Position numbers and translations under genes: made by a program. Below, in pieces: positions 17,939-25,971 of a DNA stretch of 60,372 nucleotides. The notes beneath the pieces are model-generated. The model saw only the letters and a program-made list of their open reading frames with translations, was not told where the DNA came from and did not search any database. Source of the DNA: Aminicenans sp964648465 (GTDB taxonomy: Bacteria; Acidobacteriota; Aminicenantia; Aminicenantales; Aminicenantaceae); the NCBI GenBank assembly GCA_964648465.1, contig CAZYMU010000017.1, positions 1 to 60,372 on the forward strand, in the 5' to 3' direction. The number at the start of each line of letters is the position of its first letter. The first letter of the stretch is position 1.

Positions 17939-18385
17939 ATGAAGACAAATAAATATTTTATGCGTGTAGCTATGGAAGAGGCCAGAAAATCATCTGCAAA
18001 CGGGGAAGTTCCAGTAGGGGCAGTTGTTGTATTTGAAAATATGGTGTTGAGTAAGGCTCATAATGAAACAGTTCAGAGAGATGATCCTACTGCTCACGCC
18101 GAGATAATGGCAATAAGGAAAGCCTGTGAAACCAAGAAAAATTACAGGATTCCTGGGTGCGATTTATATGTGACGTTAGAGCCCTGTGCAATGTGCCTGG
18201 GGACAGTTATTCAAGCCAGGATCCGGAAGCTTGTATTTGGTGCTTACGACCCGAAAAGCGGGGCAGTTGAATCAATAATGAAGTTTCCTTTTGATAAAAT
18301 GAATCATCGGGTTGAAATAAAAGGCGGAGTTTTGGCTGAGGAATGCGGTAATATTTTAAAAGATTTTTTCAAGGGAAAACGATAA
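17939..18385 (+). CDS. tadA: tRNA adenosine(34) deaminase
   Basis: Zinc-dependent deaminase that converts A34 to inosine in the anticodon of tRNA-Arg(ACG). The 148-residue protein has all catalytic elements: the HAE motif in DPTAHAEIMAIRKACE (about 52-67), whose His binds zinc and whose Glu shuttles protons, and PCAMC (about 84-88) with the two zinc-binding Cys residues. Substrate-recognition residues NYRIPGCDLYVTLEPCAM are TadA-like, not guanine-deaminase-like. A second ATG at 17960 is an alternative start. A tRNA-Ser gene follows 38 bases later. Confidence 0.9.
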   Translation: MKTNKYFMRVAMEEARKSSANGEVPVGAVVVFENMVLSKAHNETVQRDDPTAHAEIMAIRKACETKKNYRIPGCDLYVTLEPCAMCLGTVIQARIRKLVFGAYDPKSGAVESIMKFPFDKMNHRVEIKGGVLAEECGNILKDFFKGKR

Positions 18386-18423
18386 TTTGAATTATTTATA
18401 TAATTGCTTAATCGATTAAGAGT

Positions 18424-18512
18424 GGAGAGGTGGCCGAGCGGTTGAAGGCGGCGGTCTCGAAAATCGCTATCTTGAGCAATCAGGATCGTGGGTTCGAATC
18501 CCACCCTCTCCG
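18424..18512 (+). tRNA. tRNA-Ser (anticodon CGA)
   Basis: Folds as a class II tRNA: acceptor GGAGAGG (18424-18430) pairs with CCTCTCC (18505-18511), anticodon stem GCGGT/ATCGC encloses the loop CTCGAAA with anticodon CGA, a long variable arm follows, and the T-arm is GTGGG-TTCGAAT-CCCAC (18488-18504). Discriminator base is G. Only CC follows before G, so the CCA end is not fully encoded, unlike the sister tRNA-Ser at 19898. Confidence 0.93.
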
Positions 18513-18660
18513 CCGTTACTATAATTTTATGCTAAAAATCTGACTAAAAGTTATAAAAATTATAAGTTTTTGTGTTTTTTATAACCTGCAGTTATAAAAC
18601 TGGGAAAGTTTATATTGTAGGATATAATAAAAATTAAGATAAAAGGAGTAGATCCACGTT

Positions 18661-19776
18661 ATGAACAAGACGATAAATGACATCGAGGATGTTTTACTGA
18701 TGGGCCCCGGCCCGTCTTGTATTCATGATTCTGTTTATGCTGCATTGAGCAGTAAAACGCTGGGGCACATGGACCCTTACTTTATCCGGATCATGGACGA
18801 AACAAAAGAATTCCTCCAGAAAGTCATGCAGACGCAAAACCGTCTGACTCTTCCAATATCAGGGACAGGCTCTGCTGGTATGGAAGCATGCTTTGTGAAT
18901 TTAATCGAGAAAGATGATCCTGTCCTAATATTAATAAACGGTGTATTCGGGATGCGCATGCAGGACCTGGCTGGCCGGCTAGGAGCGAGAGTCGATACTC
19001 TCGAATTCGAGTGGGGAAAACCTATAGACGTGGGTGAAATCGAAAATAAATTGAAAACAAGTTCTTATAAAATCCTGGCTTTGGTGCATGCTGAAACTTC
19101 AACTGGAGTAAGAAACCCTGCAGCAGAAGTCGGAGAGATGCTTAGAAGAAAGGAAACTCTCTACATTCTTGATGCAGTAACGAGCCTTGGTGGCATAGAA
19201 GTAGCAGCAGATGACTGGGGAGTTGATGCCTTGTACAGCGGATCCCAAAAATGCCTGTCCTGCCCACCCGGACTGGCCCCTGCTACTTTTTCTGAAAGAG
19301 CTGTTGATGTTATTCAAAACCGGAAAAGCAAAGTTCCAAATTGGTACCTGGATATGAGTTTGTTGACTAAATACTGGGAGGGAAAAAAACGCGTCTACCA
19401 TCATACAGCCCCTATTAATATGCTATATGCTATTAACCAGGCACTTTATCTTATTATTGAAGAAGGATTGGAAAATGCCTTTCGCCGCCATATGGAAAAC
19501 CATAAAAAACTAGTCAGCGGTCTTAAGAATATCGGAATTGAAATGTTGGTTGAGCCTGAATTCCGTCTTCCAATGCTCAATTCAGTATATATTCCTGAAG
19601 GCGTCGATGATGCTGAGGTGCGCAGTAAACTCAGAACAAAATATAAGATTGAAATAGGTGCTGGATTGGGACCTCTGGCTGGAAAGATATGGAGGATTGG
19701 TTTGATGGGTCATACTGCTAGAGAGGAGAATGTGGAACGGCTGCTTGCAGCATTGAAAGAAATATTAGGTTTGTGA
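18661..19776 (+). CDS. Class V aminotransferase (alanine/serine-glyoxylate type)
   Basis: Fold-type I PLP enzyme of class V, 371 residues, resembling alanine-glyoxylate, serine-glyoxylate or serine-pyruvate aminotransferases. It begins with the typical LMGPGPSCIHDSVYAALSSK and has AETSTGVRNPAAEVGEML near residues 144-161 and the cofactor Lys in DALYSGSQKCLSCPPGLA (Lys near residue 197). The end LMGHTAREENVERLLAAL is characteristic. AAGGAG lies about 10 bases before the ATG. It stands between two tRNA-Ser genes in the same orientation. Substrate specificity cannot be settled; phosphonate transaminases share the fold but not these motifs. Confidence 0.82.
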   Translation: MNKTINDIEDVLLMGPGPSCIHDSVYAALSSKTLGHMDPYFIRIMDETKEFLQKVMQTQNRLTLPISGTGSAGMEACFVNLIEKDDPVLILINGVFGMRMQDLAGRLGARVDTLEFEWGKPIDVGEIENKLKTSSYKILALVHAETSTGVRNPAAEVGEMLRRKETLYILDAVTSLGGIEVAADDWGVDALYSGSQKCLSCPPGLAPATFSERAVDVIQNRKSKVPNWYLDMSLLTKYWEGKKRVYHHTAPINMLYAINQALYLIIEEGLENAFRRHMENHKKLVSGLKNIGIEMLVEPEFRLPMLNSVYIPEGVDDAEVRSKLRTKYKIEIGAGLGPLAGKIWRIGLMGHTAREENVERLLAALKEILGL

Positions 19777-19897
19777 CATATGGATTCTGATTTTTCAGCC
19801 TCTATTCCGGATTAGTTGCTGTTTTGACTGATTGACCTTATGGGTGTTTTCTGATAATTTAAAGTTTCCATTTCTTTTCGCTATTTTAAATGAGAGC

Positions 19898-19990
<93 letters not shown>

Positions 19991-20019
19991 CTGAAATAAT
20001 ATGATTGGAGGTAAGTAAA

Positions 20020-21225
20020 ATGGATAGCAAGTTTTTTATTGATGTAGAGGACTTATATGGAGCTCATAATTATGATCCCCTGGATGTAGTTCTTGAAAGA
20101 GGGAAAGGCATCTGGCTTTGGGATGTAGAAGGCAATAAATATATGGATTTTTTAAGCTCCTATTCTGCAGTGAATCACGGGCACTGCCATCCACGGATGG
20201 TGAAGGCTTTGATAAATCAAGCCAGGAAATTGACGCTGACGTCAAGGGCATTCCGTAATGACCAGTGGCCCATGCTTGCCAAGGAATTATGTGATATGAC
20301 TGGATTTGAACTGGCTCTTCCAATGAACTCGGGAGCAGAAGCAGTTGAGAGTGCAATCAAAGCTGTTCGTATGTGGGGATACCAGAAGAAAGGCATCCCT
20401 CAGGATAAGGCCGAGATTATTACCTGTGCTAATAATTTTCACGGTCGTACGATTACCGTTGTCGGATTCTCTACTGAGCCTTTATACAGGAAAGATTTTG
20501 GTCCTTTTACTCCTGGATTTGTGAGTGTACCGTATGGAGACCTTGAAGCTCTAGAAAAGGTCATTAATCCGAATACTGCGGGTTTTCTTGTTGAGCCTAT
20601 GCAGGCAGAAGCCGGGATTATAATGCCCCCGGAAGGATATTTGAAAGAAGCCAGAGAAATCTGCAGCAAGAATAACGTATTGTTCATGGCTGATGAAATT
20701 CAAACAGGCCTGGGTCGTACAGGCGAACTTTTCGCATGCGACTATGAAAACGTTAAACCTGATGTGCTTATAATAGGGAAGTCTCTGGGCGGTGGATGCT
20801 ATGCTATTTCTGCAGTACTCTCTCAGAGAGAAGTTCTTGGACTACTTACACCCGGAACGCATGGCTCAACATTTGGGGCAAATCCATTAGCCTGTGCTGT
20901 TGCACGGGAGTCTCTCCGTGTTATCAAAGAAGAGAATATGGCAGAGAATTCTGCTGAGCAGGGAAATTATTTCATGGGAAAATTGAAAAAAATCAAGAGC
21001 AGCCACATTAAAGAAGTTAGAGGGAAAGGTTTACTTATTGGCGTTGAGCTTAATGAGAAGTCTGGTGGAGCACGACGTTTCTGTGAAGTATTAGAGAAAG
21101 AAGGATTACTTTGTAAAGAGACACATGAAACTGTTATCCGCTTTGCTCCTCCGTTAATTATTAAAAGGAAAGAACTAGATTGGGCATTAAAGAAGATTAA
21201 AAAAGTTTTTAAGGAATTAAAATAA
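20020..21225 (+). CDS. rocD: Ornithine--oxo-acid aminotransferase
   Basis: Class III PLP aminotransferase moving the delta-amino group of ornithine to an oxo acid, giving glutamate-5-semialdehyde (in equilibrium with 1-pyrroline-5-carboxylate); it can run in either direction. Diagnostic stretches are YGAHNYDPLDVVLERGKG near the N-terminus, FLSSYSAVNHGHCHPRMVKA, LPMNSGAEAVESAIKAVRMW, the PLP Asp in ADEIQTGLGRTGEL and the PLP Lys in DVLIIGKSLGGGCY. I choose ATG 20020 because GGAGG (20007-20011) precedes it at the right distance. The product or substrate 1-pyrroline-5-carboxylate links it to the hydroxyproline dehydratase at 33.5 kb. Confidence 0.9.
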   Translation: MDSKFFIDVEDLYGAHNYDPLDVVLERGKGIWLWDVEGNKYMDFLSSYSAVNHGHCHPRMVKALINQARKLTLTSRAFRNDQWPMLAKELCDMTGFELALPMNSGAEAVESAIKAVRMWGYQKKGIPQDKAEIITCANNFHGRTITVVGFSTEPLYRKDFGPFTPGFVSVPYGDLEALEKVINPNTAGFLVEPMQAEAGIIMPPEGYLKEAREICSKNNVLFMADEIQTGLGRTGELFACDYENVKPDVLIIGKSLGGGCYAISAVLSQREVLGLLTPGTHGSTFGANPLACAVARESLRVIKEENMAENSAEQGNYFMGKLKKIKSSHIKEVRGKGLLIGVELNEKSGGARRFCEVLEKEGLLCKETHETVIRFAPPLIIKRKELDWALKKIKKVFKELK

Positions 21226-21268
21226 AAGTATTACATGATATCGGCAGTCAACATGAAGGAGGGTTAGG

Positions 21269-22414
21269 ATGAGAAAGAATATTTTTTTAATTTTTCTCTT
21301 TTTCTGTCTTGTTTTTACTGCAAGCTGTCTGATTTACGTCCCCTATCATGAAGAAGGGGCACTACCTCCTGAAGAAGCTGGATATAGGGACTATTCTTCA
21401 GGATTGGATGTTTCTTATTTTTATGATTATCTTTCTCCCTATGGATTGTGGGTAAATCTTCCTGAATACGGATATGTATGGATTCCTCAAAAAACCAGAT
21501 ATGGATGGCGTCCTTATACATATGGACAGTGGGTTTGGACTGACTATGGATGGACATGGGTTTCACATTTTGAATGGGGTTGGGCTCCGTTCCATTATGG
21601 CCGCTGGGGGTGGGACATGCTTCTTGGGTGGTTCTGGAAGCCAGATTCTGCCTGGGGCCCTTCATGGGTGACCTGGAGGAGAGGAAGGACATATATAGGT
21701 TGGGCCCCTCTGTCTCCAGAAGTGGGTTTCCGTGCTGGCTATGGAATTCGATCTCTTCCTCATAACCTGCTTGATTATTATTGGGTTTTTGTCGATGGCC
21801 CTTATTTTTTGAACAAAAGACTTTATCGATATGTGCTTCCAATTGAGAGGAATATGACGATAATTAGATATACAGTTATAAAAACGGATATCGTTGTACA
21901 CAATAACAGAGTCGTCAACAGAGGTATTGATAGAGATGAGGTAAGAAAAATAAGCAAACACAGCATTACAAAATATGAGCTTCAAGATCGGGATGGTCCG
22001 GGGCAATCCAGAATCAGAGCCGGTGAAATTGAAACCTTTAAGCCAAGCCTGCAGAAAAACAGGCTGGCAAAACCTGAGACAGCTTTCAATCGTGAAGAGG
22101 CAAAGGTGAAAATATCCGGAACTAGACTTAGGAATATTGATACTGATGAGCAAAAAATCCAGTTGAAGCAAATTCAAGACCATGAGGTTGAGCTGATTGA
22201 GGAAAGTCAGGAAAAAGAGATAGTTGAGATTAAAAAAATGAGAGATGAAGAAAAGAAGAAAGTAAAAAATGCTTCTAAGAGAATAAAAGTCGAGAAAGAA
22301 TACAGCCAAAAAATGGGAAAATTAAAAGAAAGCCATAAAGCAGAAATATCCAGGATCAAGAAGAGACATAAAAAAGAAGAAGAAAGTGTTAAGAAGAAGA
22401 AAATAAAGAAATAA
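21269..22414 (+). CDS. DUF6600-type lipoprotein with charged helical tail
   Basis: Predicted lipoprotein of 381 residues: signal peptide with lipobox FTASC (Cys20). Then comes a domain dense in Trp, Tyr and Gly with a repeated pattern (YGQWVWTDYGWTWVSHFEWG, then WAPFHYGRWGWDMLLGWFW), typical of the DUF6600 YXWGXW type. From about 225 the sequence changes character to a Lys/Glu-rich region of about 150 residues with long heptad-like runs ending in KKRHKKEEESVKKKKIKK. That tail probably forms a coiled coil or binds polyanions. GGAGGG precedes the ATG. The mix of aromatic repeat and charged coil is unusual; function unknown, probably cell-envelope. Confidence 0.65.
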   Translation: MRKNIFLIFLFFCLVFTASCLIYVPYHEEGALPPEEAGYRDYSSGLDVSYFYDYLSPYGLWVNLPEYGYVWIPQKTRYGWRPYTYGQWVWTDYGWTWVSHFEWGWAPFHYGRWGWDMLLGWFWKPDSAWGPSWVTWRRGRTYIGWAPLSPEVGFRAGYGIRSLPHNLLDYYWVFVDGPYFLNKRLYRYVLPIERNMTIIRYTVIKTDIVVHNNRVVNRGIDRDEVRKISKHSITKYELQDRDGPGQSRIRAGEIETFKPSLQKNRLAKPETAFNREEAKVKISGTRLRNIDTDEQKIQLKQIQDHEVELIEESQEKEIVEIKKMRDEEKKKVKNASKRIKVEKEYSQKMGKLKESHKAEISRIKKRHKKEEESVKKKKIKK

Positions 22415-22420
22415 GATCTT

Positions 22421-23287
22421 TTAGTCTTCTCCTTTCAGTTTGGAAACTTTAAAGATCATAAGAGCTTGCCCGAAAAGGATGATGATGCCCCCAAGGATTG
22501 TTCTCGGGGAAGGCATTTCCTGAAGAAAGAGAAAAGCAAAAACAATCCCATAAACTGGTTCAAGAGAATGAATAATGCTTGCTGTCTGTGCCTTTATTTG
22601 TTTCATTCCTTCTATAAATAAGGTGTGAGCGCCTGCCGTACACAGCACCCCGAGGATTGCAAGAAGAAGCATATCATTGGTGTTGACAAGAGGGTGCATA
22701 ATAAGAATGAAAGGGAGGAGAAAAAGCATAGCAAAAGAATCCTGGTAAAAGACGATGATTAAACTCGAGTAATTCCTTGTGAGTTTTCTATTTAGAATAG
22801 TAAGCACTGCAAAAGTGAAACTGGAAAGCAATCCCCATAAGACCCCGATATAAGTCGAATTGTTAAGATCAAATCTTGGCATGATGAGGAAGACACCGGA
22901 AATACACAAGACTGAGAAAAAAATATTAATTTTAATTATCTTTTCTTTGAAAAAAAGAGGTTCAAAAAAGGTTGTGAAGACTGGATAAGTTGAGAAAGAG
23001 AGAAGGCCAACCGCAACCGTGGATACCTGGATTGATTTAAAAAAACAAATCCAATGGACAGAGAGAATAAATCCAAGCATGGCGAGCAGAATATAGTTTC
23101 TGGCTGGTAAGATTTTGAAATTTTGTTTTGAGAACCAGAGAAAAAGAGCAAGTGCAACACTTGCAAAGAAAACCCGCCAAAAAACGATGGTTAAAGGAGA
23201 AATAGAAAGCCATTTCCCGAAAAGTCCAGCCAGTCCAAAAAACAGAACAGCAGAATGTATTTCAAGGAGACTTTTATGTTTATTCAC
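22421..23287 (-). CDS. DMT-superfamily (EamA) transporter
   Basis: Membrane protein of 288 residues with ten hydrophobic segments arranged as two EamA repeats of five helices each. The first repeat has LFGKWLSISPLTIVFWRVFF near 22-41 and ends IQVSTVAVGLLSFSTYPVFT. The second starts near 145 with YIGVLWGLLSSFTFAVLTIL and ends IHSLEPVYGIVFAFLFLQE, a typical EamA signature. Such proteins export amino acids or other small metabolites, or act as nucleotide-sugar carriers; the substrate is not predictable. The gene is convergent with the DUF6600 gene (6 bases between stops) and divergent from dnaX. Confidence 0.85.
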   Translation of the reverse strand: MNKHKSLLEIHSAVLFFGLAGLFGKWLSISPLTIVFWRVFFASVALALFLWFSKQNFKILPARNYILLAMLGFILSVHWICFFKSIQVSTVAVGLLSFSTYPVFTTFFEPLFFKEKIIKINIFFSVLCISGVFLIMPRFDLNNSTYIGVLWGLLSSFTFAVLTILNRKLTRNYSSLIIVFYQDSFAMLFLLPFILIMHPLVNTNDMLLLAILGVLCTAGAHTLFIEGMKQIKAQTASIIHSLEPVYGIVFAFLFLQEMPSPRTILGGIIILFGQALMIFKVSKLKGED

Positions 23288-23413
23288 GGATAAAACCTCA
23301 TGGTACTCTTAAAGTTTATCAAACAATCATAGCTTCCTGCAAAGAATGAGATAATTTCCTCTTTTTGTTCAGTTTATTTTGCAGTAAAATATAAAAAAAG
23401 GCTGAAATATTTA

Positions 23414-23441
23414 TTGAATTCTTAATTGAGTGTGATAATAT
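23414..23441 (+). promoter_or_regulatory. Possible promoter of dnaX-ybaB-recR
   Basis: TTGAAT (23414-23419) and TAATAT (23436-23441) are spaced 16 bases and lie about 45 bases before the dnaX start. Both boxes deviate from consensus, so this is a weak prediction in AT-rich DNA. Confidence 0.3.
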
Positions 23442-23487
23442 ATTGTTTAAACTTTATTTATTTCCTACAGTTCAATAACCTACTAAG

Positions 23488-24939
23488 ATGAGTTATTTAA
23501 TTTATGCCAGAAAGTACAGGCCTATGATATTTGAGCAGGTGATTGGCCAGAAGCCTGTTGTCCAGACTCTAAAGAATGCAATAGAGAATGATCGGATCGC
23601 TCATGCATACATTTTCTCCGGCATGAGGGGTGTGGGGAAAACGACCGCTGCCCGCATACTGGCTAAAGCTTTGAATTGCCTAAACGGCCCTACGTCTACA
23701 CCCTGTAATAAATGTGAATTATGCAAAGCTGTCAATGACGACCGCTCTCTGGATGTTCTCGAGATTGATGGGGCGGCAAACAGAAGGGTTGAGGAGGCAA
23801 GAACACTGCTTGAAAGAATACAGTATAAACCTATACACAGCCGTTATAAGATTATAATAATCGATGAAGTTCATATGCTTACAAAAGAAGCTTTTAATAC
23901 CCTCTTGAAGACGCTGGAGGAGCCTCCTGCTAACACTGTATTTATTTTTGCTACAACTGAATTTCATAAGGTTCCTGCCACTATTGTTTCCCGCTGCCAG
24001 CATTTCGAATTCAAGAAAATTTCGCATAAAGATATTATCGACCATCTCGTTATGATAGCAAAAAAAGAAAATATCACCATTTCTACTTATGGATTAAACC
24101 TTATTGCCGAAGCTGCAGATGGGAGTTTACGTGATGCACAGAGCCTGCTTGATCAGGCAGTATCTTTTTCAGGAGAGAATATAACCGATGAAGATTTAAA
24201 AGAGATTCTTGGGACAATAGATAGGGAAATACTTTTCCAATTCTCGAGTGCGATCATGGAAGAAAAGCCGGAAAGGATTTTTCCTCTGGTTGAAGAAATT
24301 ACAGAAAAAGGCTATGACCTGAGGTTTTTCTATTCAGAGTTGATTCAGCATTTTAGGGATATGCTTTTAATTAAGTCGGTTGGACATCCTAAAGATTTGC
24401 TTCCTCTGGATGATAAGGATATGAAAAGTTTAAAAGAGGAAGCCGGAAAAGCTTCTTCTGAAGAGATCCTGCGTTATCTGATAGGCCTCCAAAATGGTGA
24501 GCAGGGATTAAAATTTTCTTCACATCCTAAAATTTATCTAGAGGCGTCATTGGTTAAATTGTGTCATTTTAAAAAAATTACGCCTCTAAGAGAGATTATC
24601 GGAAAATTGGAAGGTGTTAAGAAAGAAATAAATGACCCGTCTGAAAAAATGAATAATGCTCTTACTTCGGTGCTCGGACAGAGAAATGACATTAAAGGGA
24701 ATGCATCCTTTGCAGGAAATTACTCGAGCGAAAAAAAAATAAAAGAGGAATCTGAAGCAAGTTTGTCTGACGATATGACTTATCAAAAAGAATCAGTAAA
24801 AGTGCCCAAAGAAAATGTGAAAAAAGAACGGGAAATAGATATTGCTTTAAAAGATCCTGCTGTCCAGAATTTCATGAAAACCTTTAAGGCTCAGATACTT
24901 TCAGTCGAACAAATAAAAAAAGCAAAGGATGAAAAATAA
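23488..24939 (+). CDS. dnaX: DNA polymerase III subunits gamma/tau
   Basis: Clamp-loader ATPase subunit. The N-terminal AAA+ domain shows MSYLIYARKYRPMIFEQVIG, Walker A GMRGVGKTTAAR (about 44-55), the zinc module CNKCELC (about 72-78), Walker B IIIIDEVHML and the SRC sensor in TIVSRCQHFEF. Domain III follows, then a short charged region. At 483 residues it is short for tau. A run of nine A (24731-24739) falls at codons 415-418; both alternative frames meet a stop within a few codons, so slippage there would give a gamma-like product of about 417-421 residues. The gene heads the dnaX-ybaB-recR group. Confidence 0.95.
   Translation: MSYLIYARKYRPMIFEQVIGQKPVVQTLKNAIENDRIAHAYIFSGMRGVGKTTAARILAKALNCLNGPTSTPCNKCELCKAVNDDRSLDVLEIDGAANRRVEEARTLLERIQYKPIHSRYKIIIIDEVHMLTKEAFNTLLKTLEEPPANTVFIFATTEFHKVPATIVSRCQHFEFKKISHKDIIDHLVMIAKKENITISTYGLNLIAEAADGSLRDAQSLLDQAVSFSGENITDEDLKEILGTIDREILFQFSSAIMEEKPERIFPLVEEITEKGYDLRFFYSELIQHFRDMLLIKSVGHPKDLLPLDDKDMKSLKEEAGKASSEEILRYLIGLQNGEQGLKFSSHPKIYLEASLVKLCHFKKITPLREIIGKLEGVKKEINDPSEKMNNALTSVLGQRNDIKGNASFAGNYSSEKKIKEESEASLSDDMTYQKESVKVPKENVKKEREIDIALKDPAVQNFMKTFKAQILSVEQIKKAKDEK
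24731..24739 (+). promoter_or_regulatory. A9 slippery run inside dnaX
   Basis: Nine consecutive A follow a G (codons GAA AAA AAA ATA). Loss of one A in the mRNA puts TAA directly after GAA AAA AAA; gain of one A, or a -1 ribosomal shift, gives about five extra codons and then TGA. The position, in the linker after clamp-loader domain III, is where known dnaX recoding sites lie. Whether slippage occurs is inference. Confidence 0.4.
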
Positions 24940-24983
24940 ATTAGCATGGATTATTTTAACTGGATTATCAGAGGAGAGTTAAA

Positions 24984-25292
24984 ATGAAAGGTGTTGCAAA
25001 TTTGCAAAAAATGCTAAAACAAGCCAGGGAAATGCAGGAAAAGTTTCAGAAAGAAACTGCAGAAATGAGAATAGAAGGTTCTAGCGGAGGCGGGATGGTG
25101 GATGTTACACTTGACGGAGCAAAGAATTTGATTTCAATCAAGATAGATCCGGAAGTTGTGAATAAAGATGATATTGAAATGCTTCAGGATTTAATAATTG
25201 CCGCCTTTAATGATGCGAATAAAAAAGTAGATGAAAGTGTGTCCCAGAAATTGGGTGCAATGGGAAGCGGTTTCAAGATACCGGGGTTTTGA
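24984..25292 (+). CDS. ybaB: YbaB/EbfC nucleoid-associated protein
   Basis: A 102-residue DNA-binding protein forming tweezer-shaped dimers. It has the family layout: a long N-terminal helix (LQKMLKQAREMQEKFQKETA), a central sheet with VEGSSGGGMV-like residues (here IEGSSGGGMVDVTLDGAKN), and the C-terminal helix with EMLQDLIIAAFNDANKKV. It sits between dnaX and recR, the conserved arrangement in many phyla. GAGGAG precedes the ATG. Its stop is 2 bases before the recR ATG, so recR translation is probably coupled. Confidence 0.93.
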   Translation: MKGVANLQKMLKQAREMQEKFQKETAEMRIEGSSGGGMVDVTLDGAKNLISIKIDPEVVNKDDIEMLQDLIIAAFNDANKKVDESVSQKLGAMGSGFKIPGF

Positions 25293-25294
25293 TA

Positions 25295-25900
25295 ATGTTA
25301 GGACAGGACCATCCTTTAAACCGTCTCATTGACGAGGTAAAAAAGATTCCGAGTATTGGGGCTAAAACCGCCCAGAGAATCGCATTCTATATTATAGGTT
25401 TGCCCCAGGAAGATTCTGACCGCTTGGCAGATGCCATAAAAGATGCTAAAAGAAAAACTTTTTATTGTTCCATCTGTAACAGCCTTACTCATGTAGATCC
25501 CTGTTATTACTGTTCTGATAGCAACAGGGATGATAATCTTTTGTGTGTTGTCGAAGAGCCGTTTAACATTAATTCGATTGAAAAAAGCGGAATTTATAAC
25601 GGAAGGTATCATGTTCTTCTAGGTGCTCTTTCTCCATTGAAGGGAATTGGTCCTGATGAGTTAAAAATAGAGAAGTTAACCAGGAGGATTAAAGAGGGGC
25701 ATTTCAAGGAAGTGATAATTGCTACAAATCCTACTGTAGACGGAGAGGCAACTGCCTTATACCTTGCAAAAGTCTTGAAAGGTTTTAATATCAGGTTGAC
25801 AAGGTTAGCCATGGGATTACCTGTTGGCTCTGATATTGATTTTGCCGACCAGGTTACAATAAAAAAGGCTTTGGAAGGAAGGACTGAATTAAGAGATTAA
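25295..25900 (+). CDS. recR: Recombination mediator RecR
   Basis: RecR assists RecF/RecO in loading RecA on gapped DNA. The protein starts with a helix-hairpin-helix (LIDEVKKIPSIGAKTAQRIA), has the zinc finger CSICNSLTHVDPCYYC (about 55-70), a TOPRIM domain starting LLCVVEEPFNINSIEKSG with the acidic Glu, and the C-terminal RLAMGLPVGSDIDFADQVTI. Length of 201 residues is normal. ATG 25295 is chosen; a TTG at 25289 overlapping the ybaB stop is possible but adds only two residues. Confidence 0.95.
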   Translation: MLGQDHPLNRLIDEVKKIPSIGAKTAQRIAFYIIGLPQEDSDRLADAIKDAKRKTFYCSICNSLTHVDPCYYCSDSNRDDNLLCVVEEPFNINSIEKSGIYNGRYHVLLGALSPLKGIGPDELKIEKLTRRIKEGHFKEVIIATNPTVDGEATALYLAKVLKGFNIRLTRLAMGLPVGSDIDFADQVTIKKALEGRTELRD

Positions 25901-25971
25901 TAATTCAGGAATCATAATTCTGAATTTATAACAAAAATAAGCCGTTTTTTAGCAATAATAGGAGATAGATC

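Noticed and set aside
21315..21842. Reverse frame of 175 codons inside the DUF6600 gene
   Set aside because: Low-complexity, His/Pro-rich shadow of the Trp/Tyr/Gly repeats on the other strand.
21662..22309. Reverse frame of 215 codons inside the DUF6600 gene
   Set aside because: Complement of a Lys/Glu-rich region, which always gives a long Leu/Phe/Ser-rich open frame; not a membrane protein.
25902..25926. AATTCAG/CTGAATT hairpin after recR
   Set aside because: Seven AT-rich pairs, 11-base loop and no T run; too weak to call a terminator.
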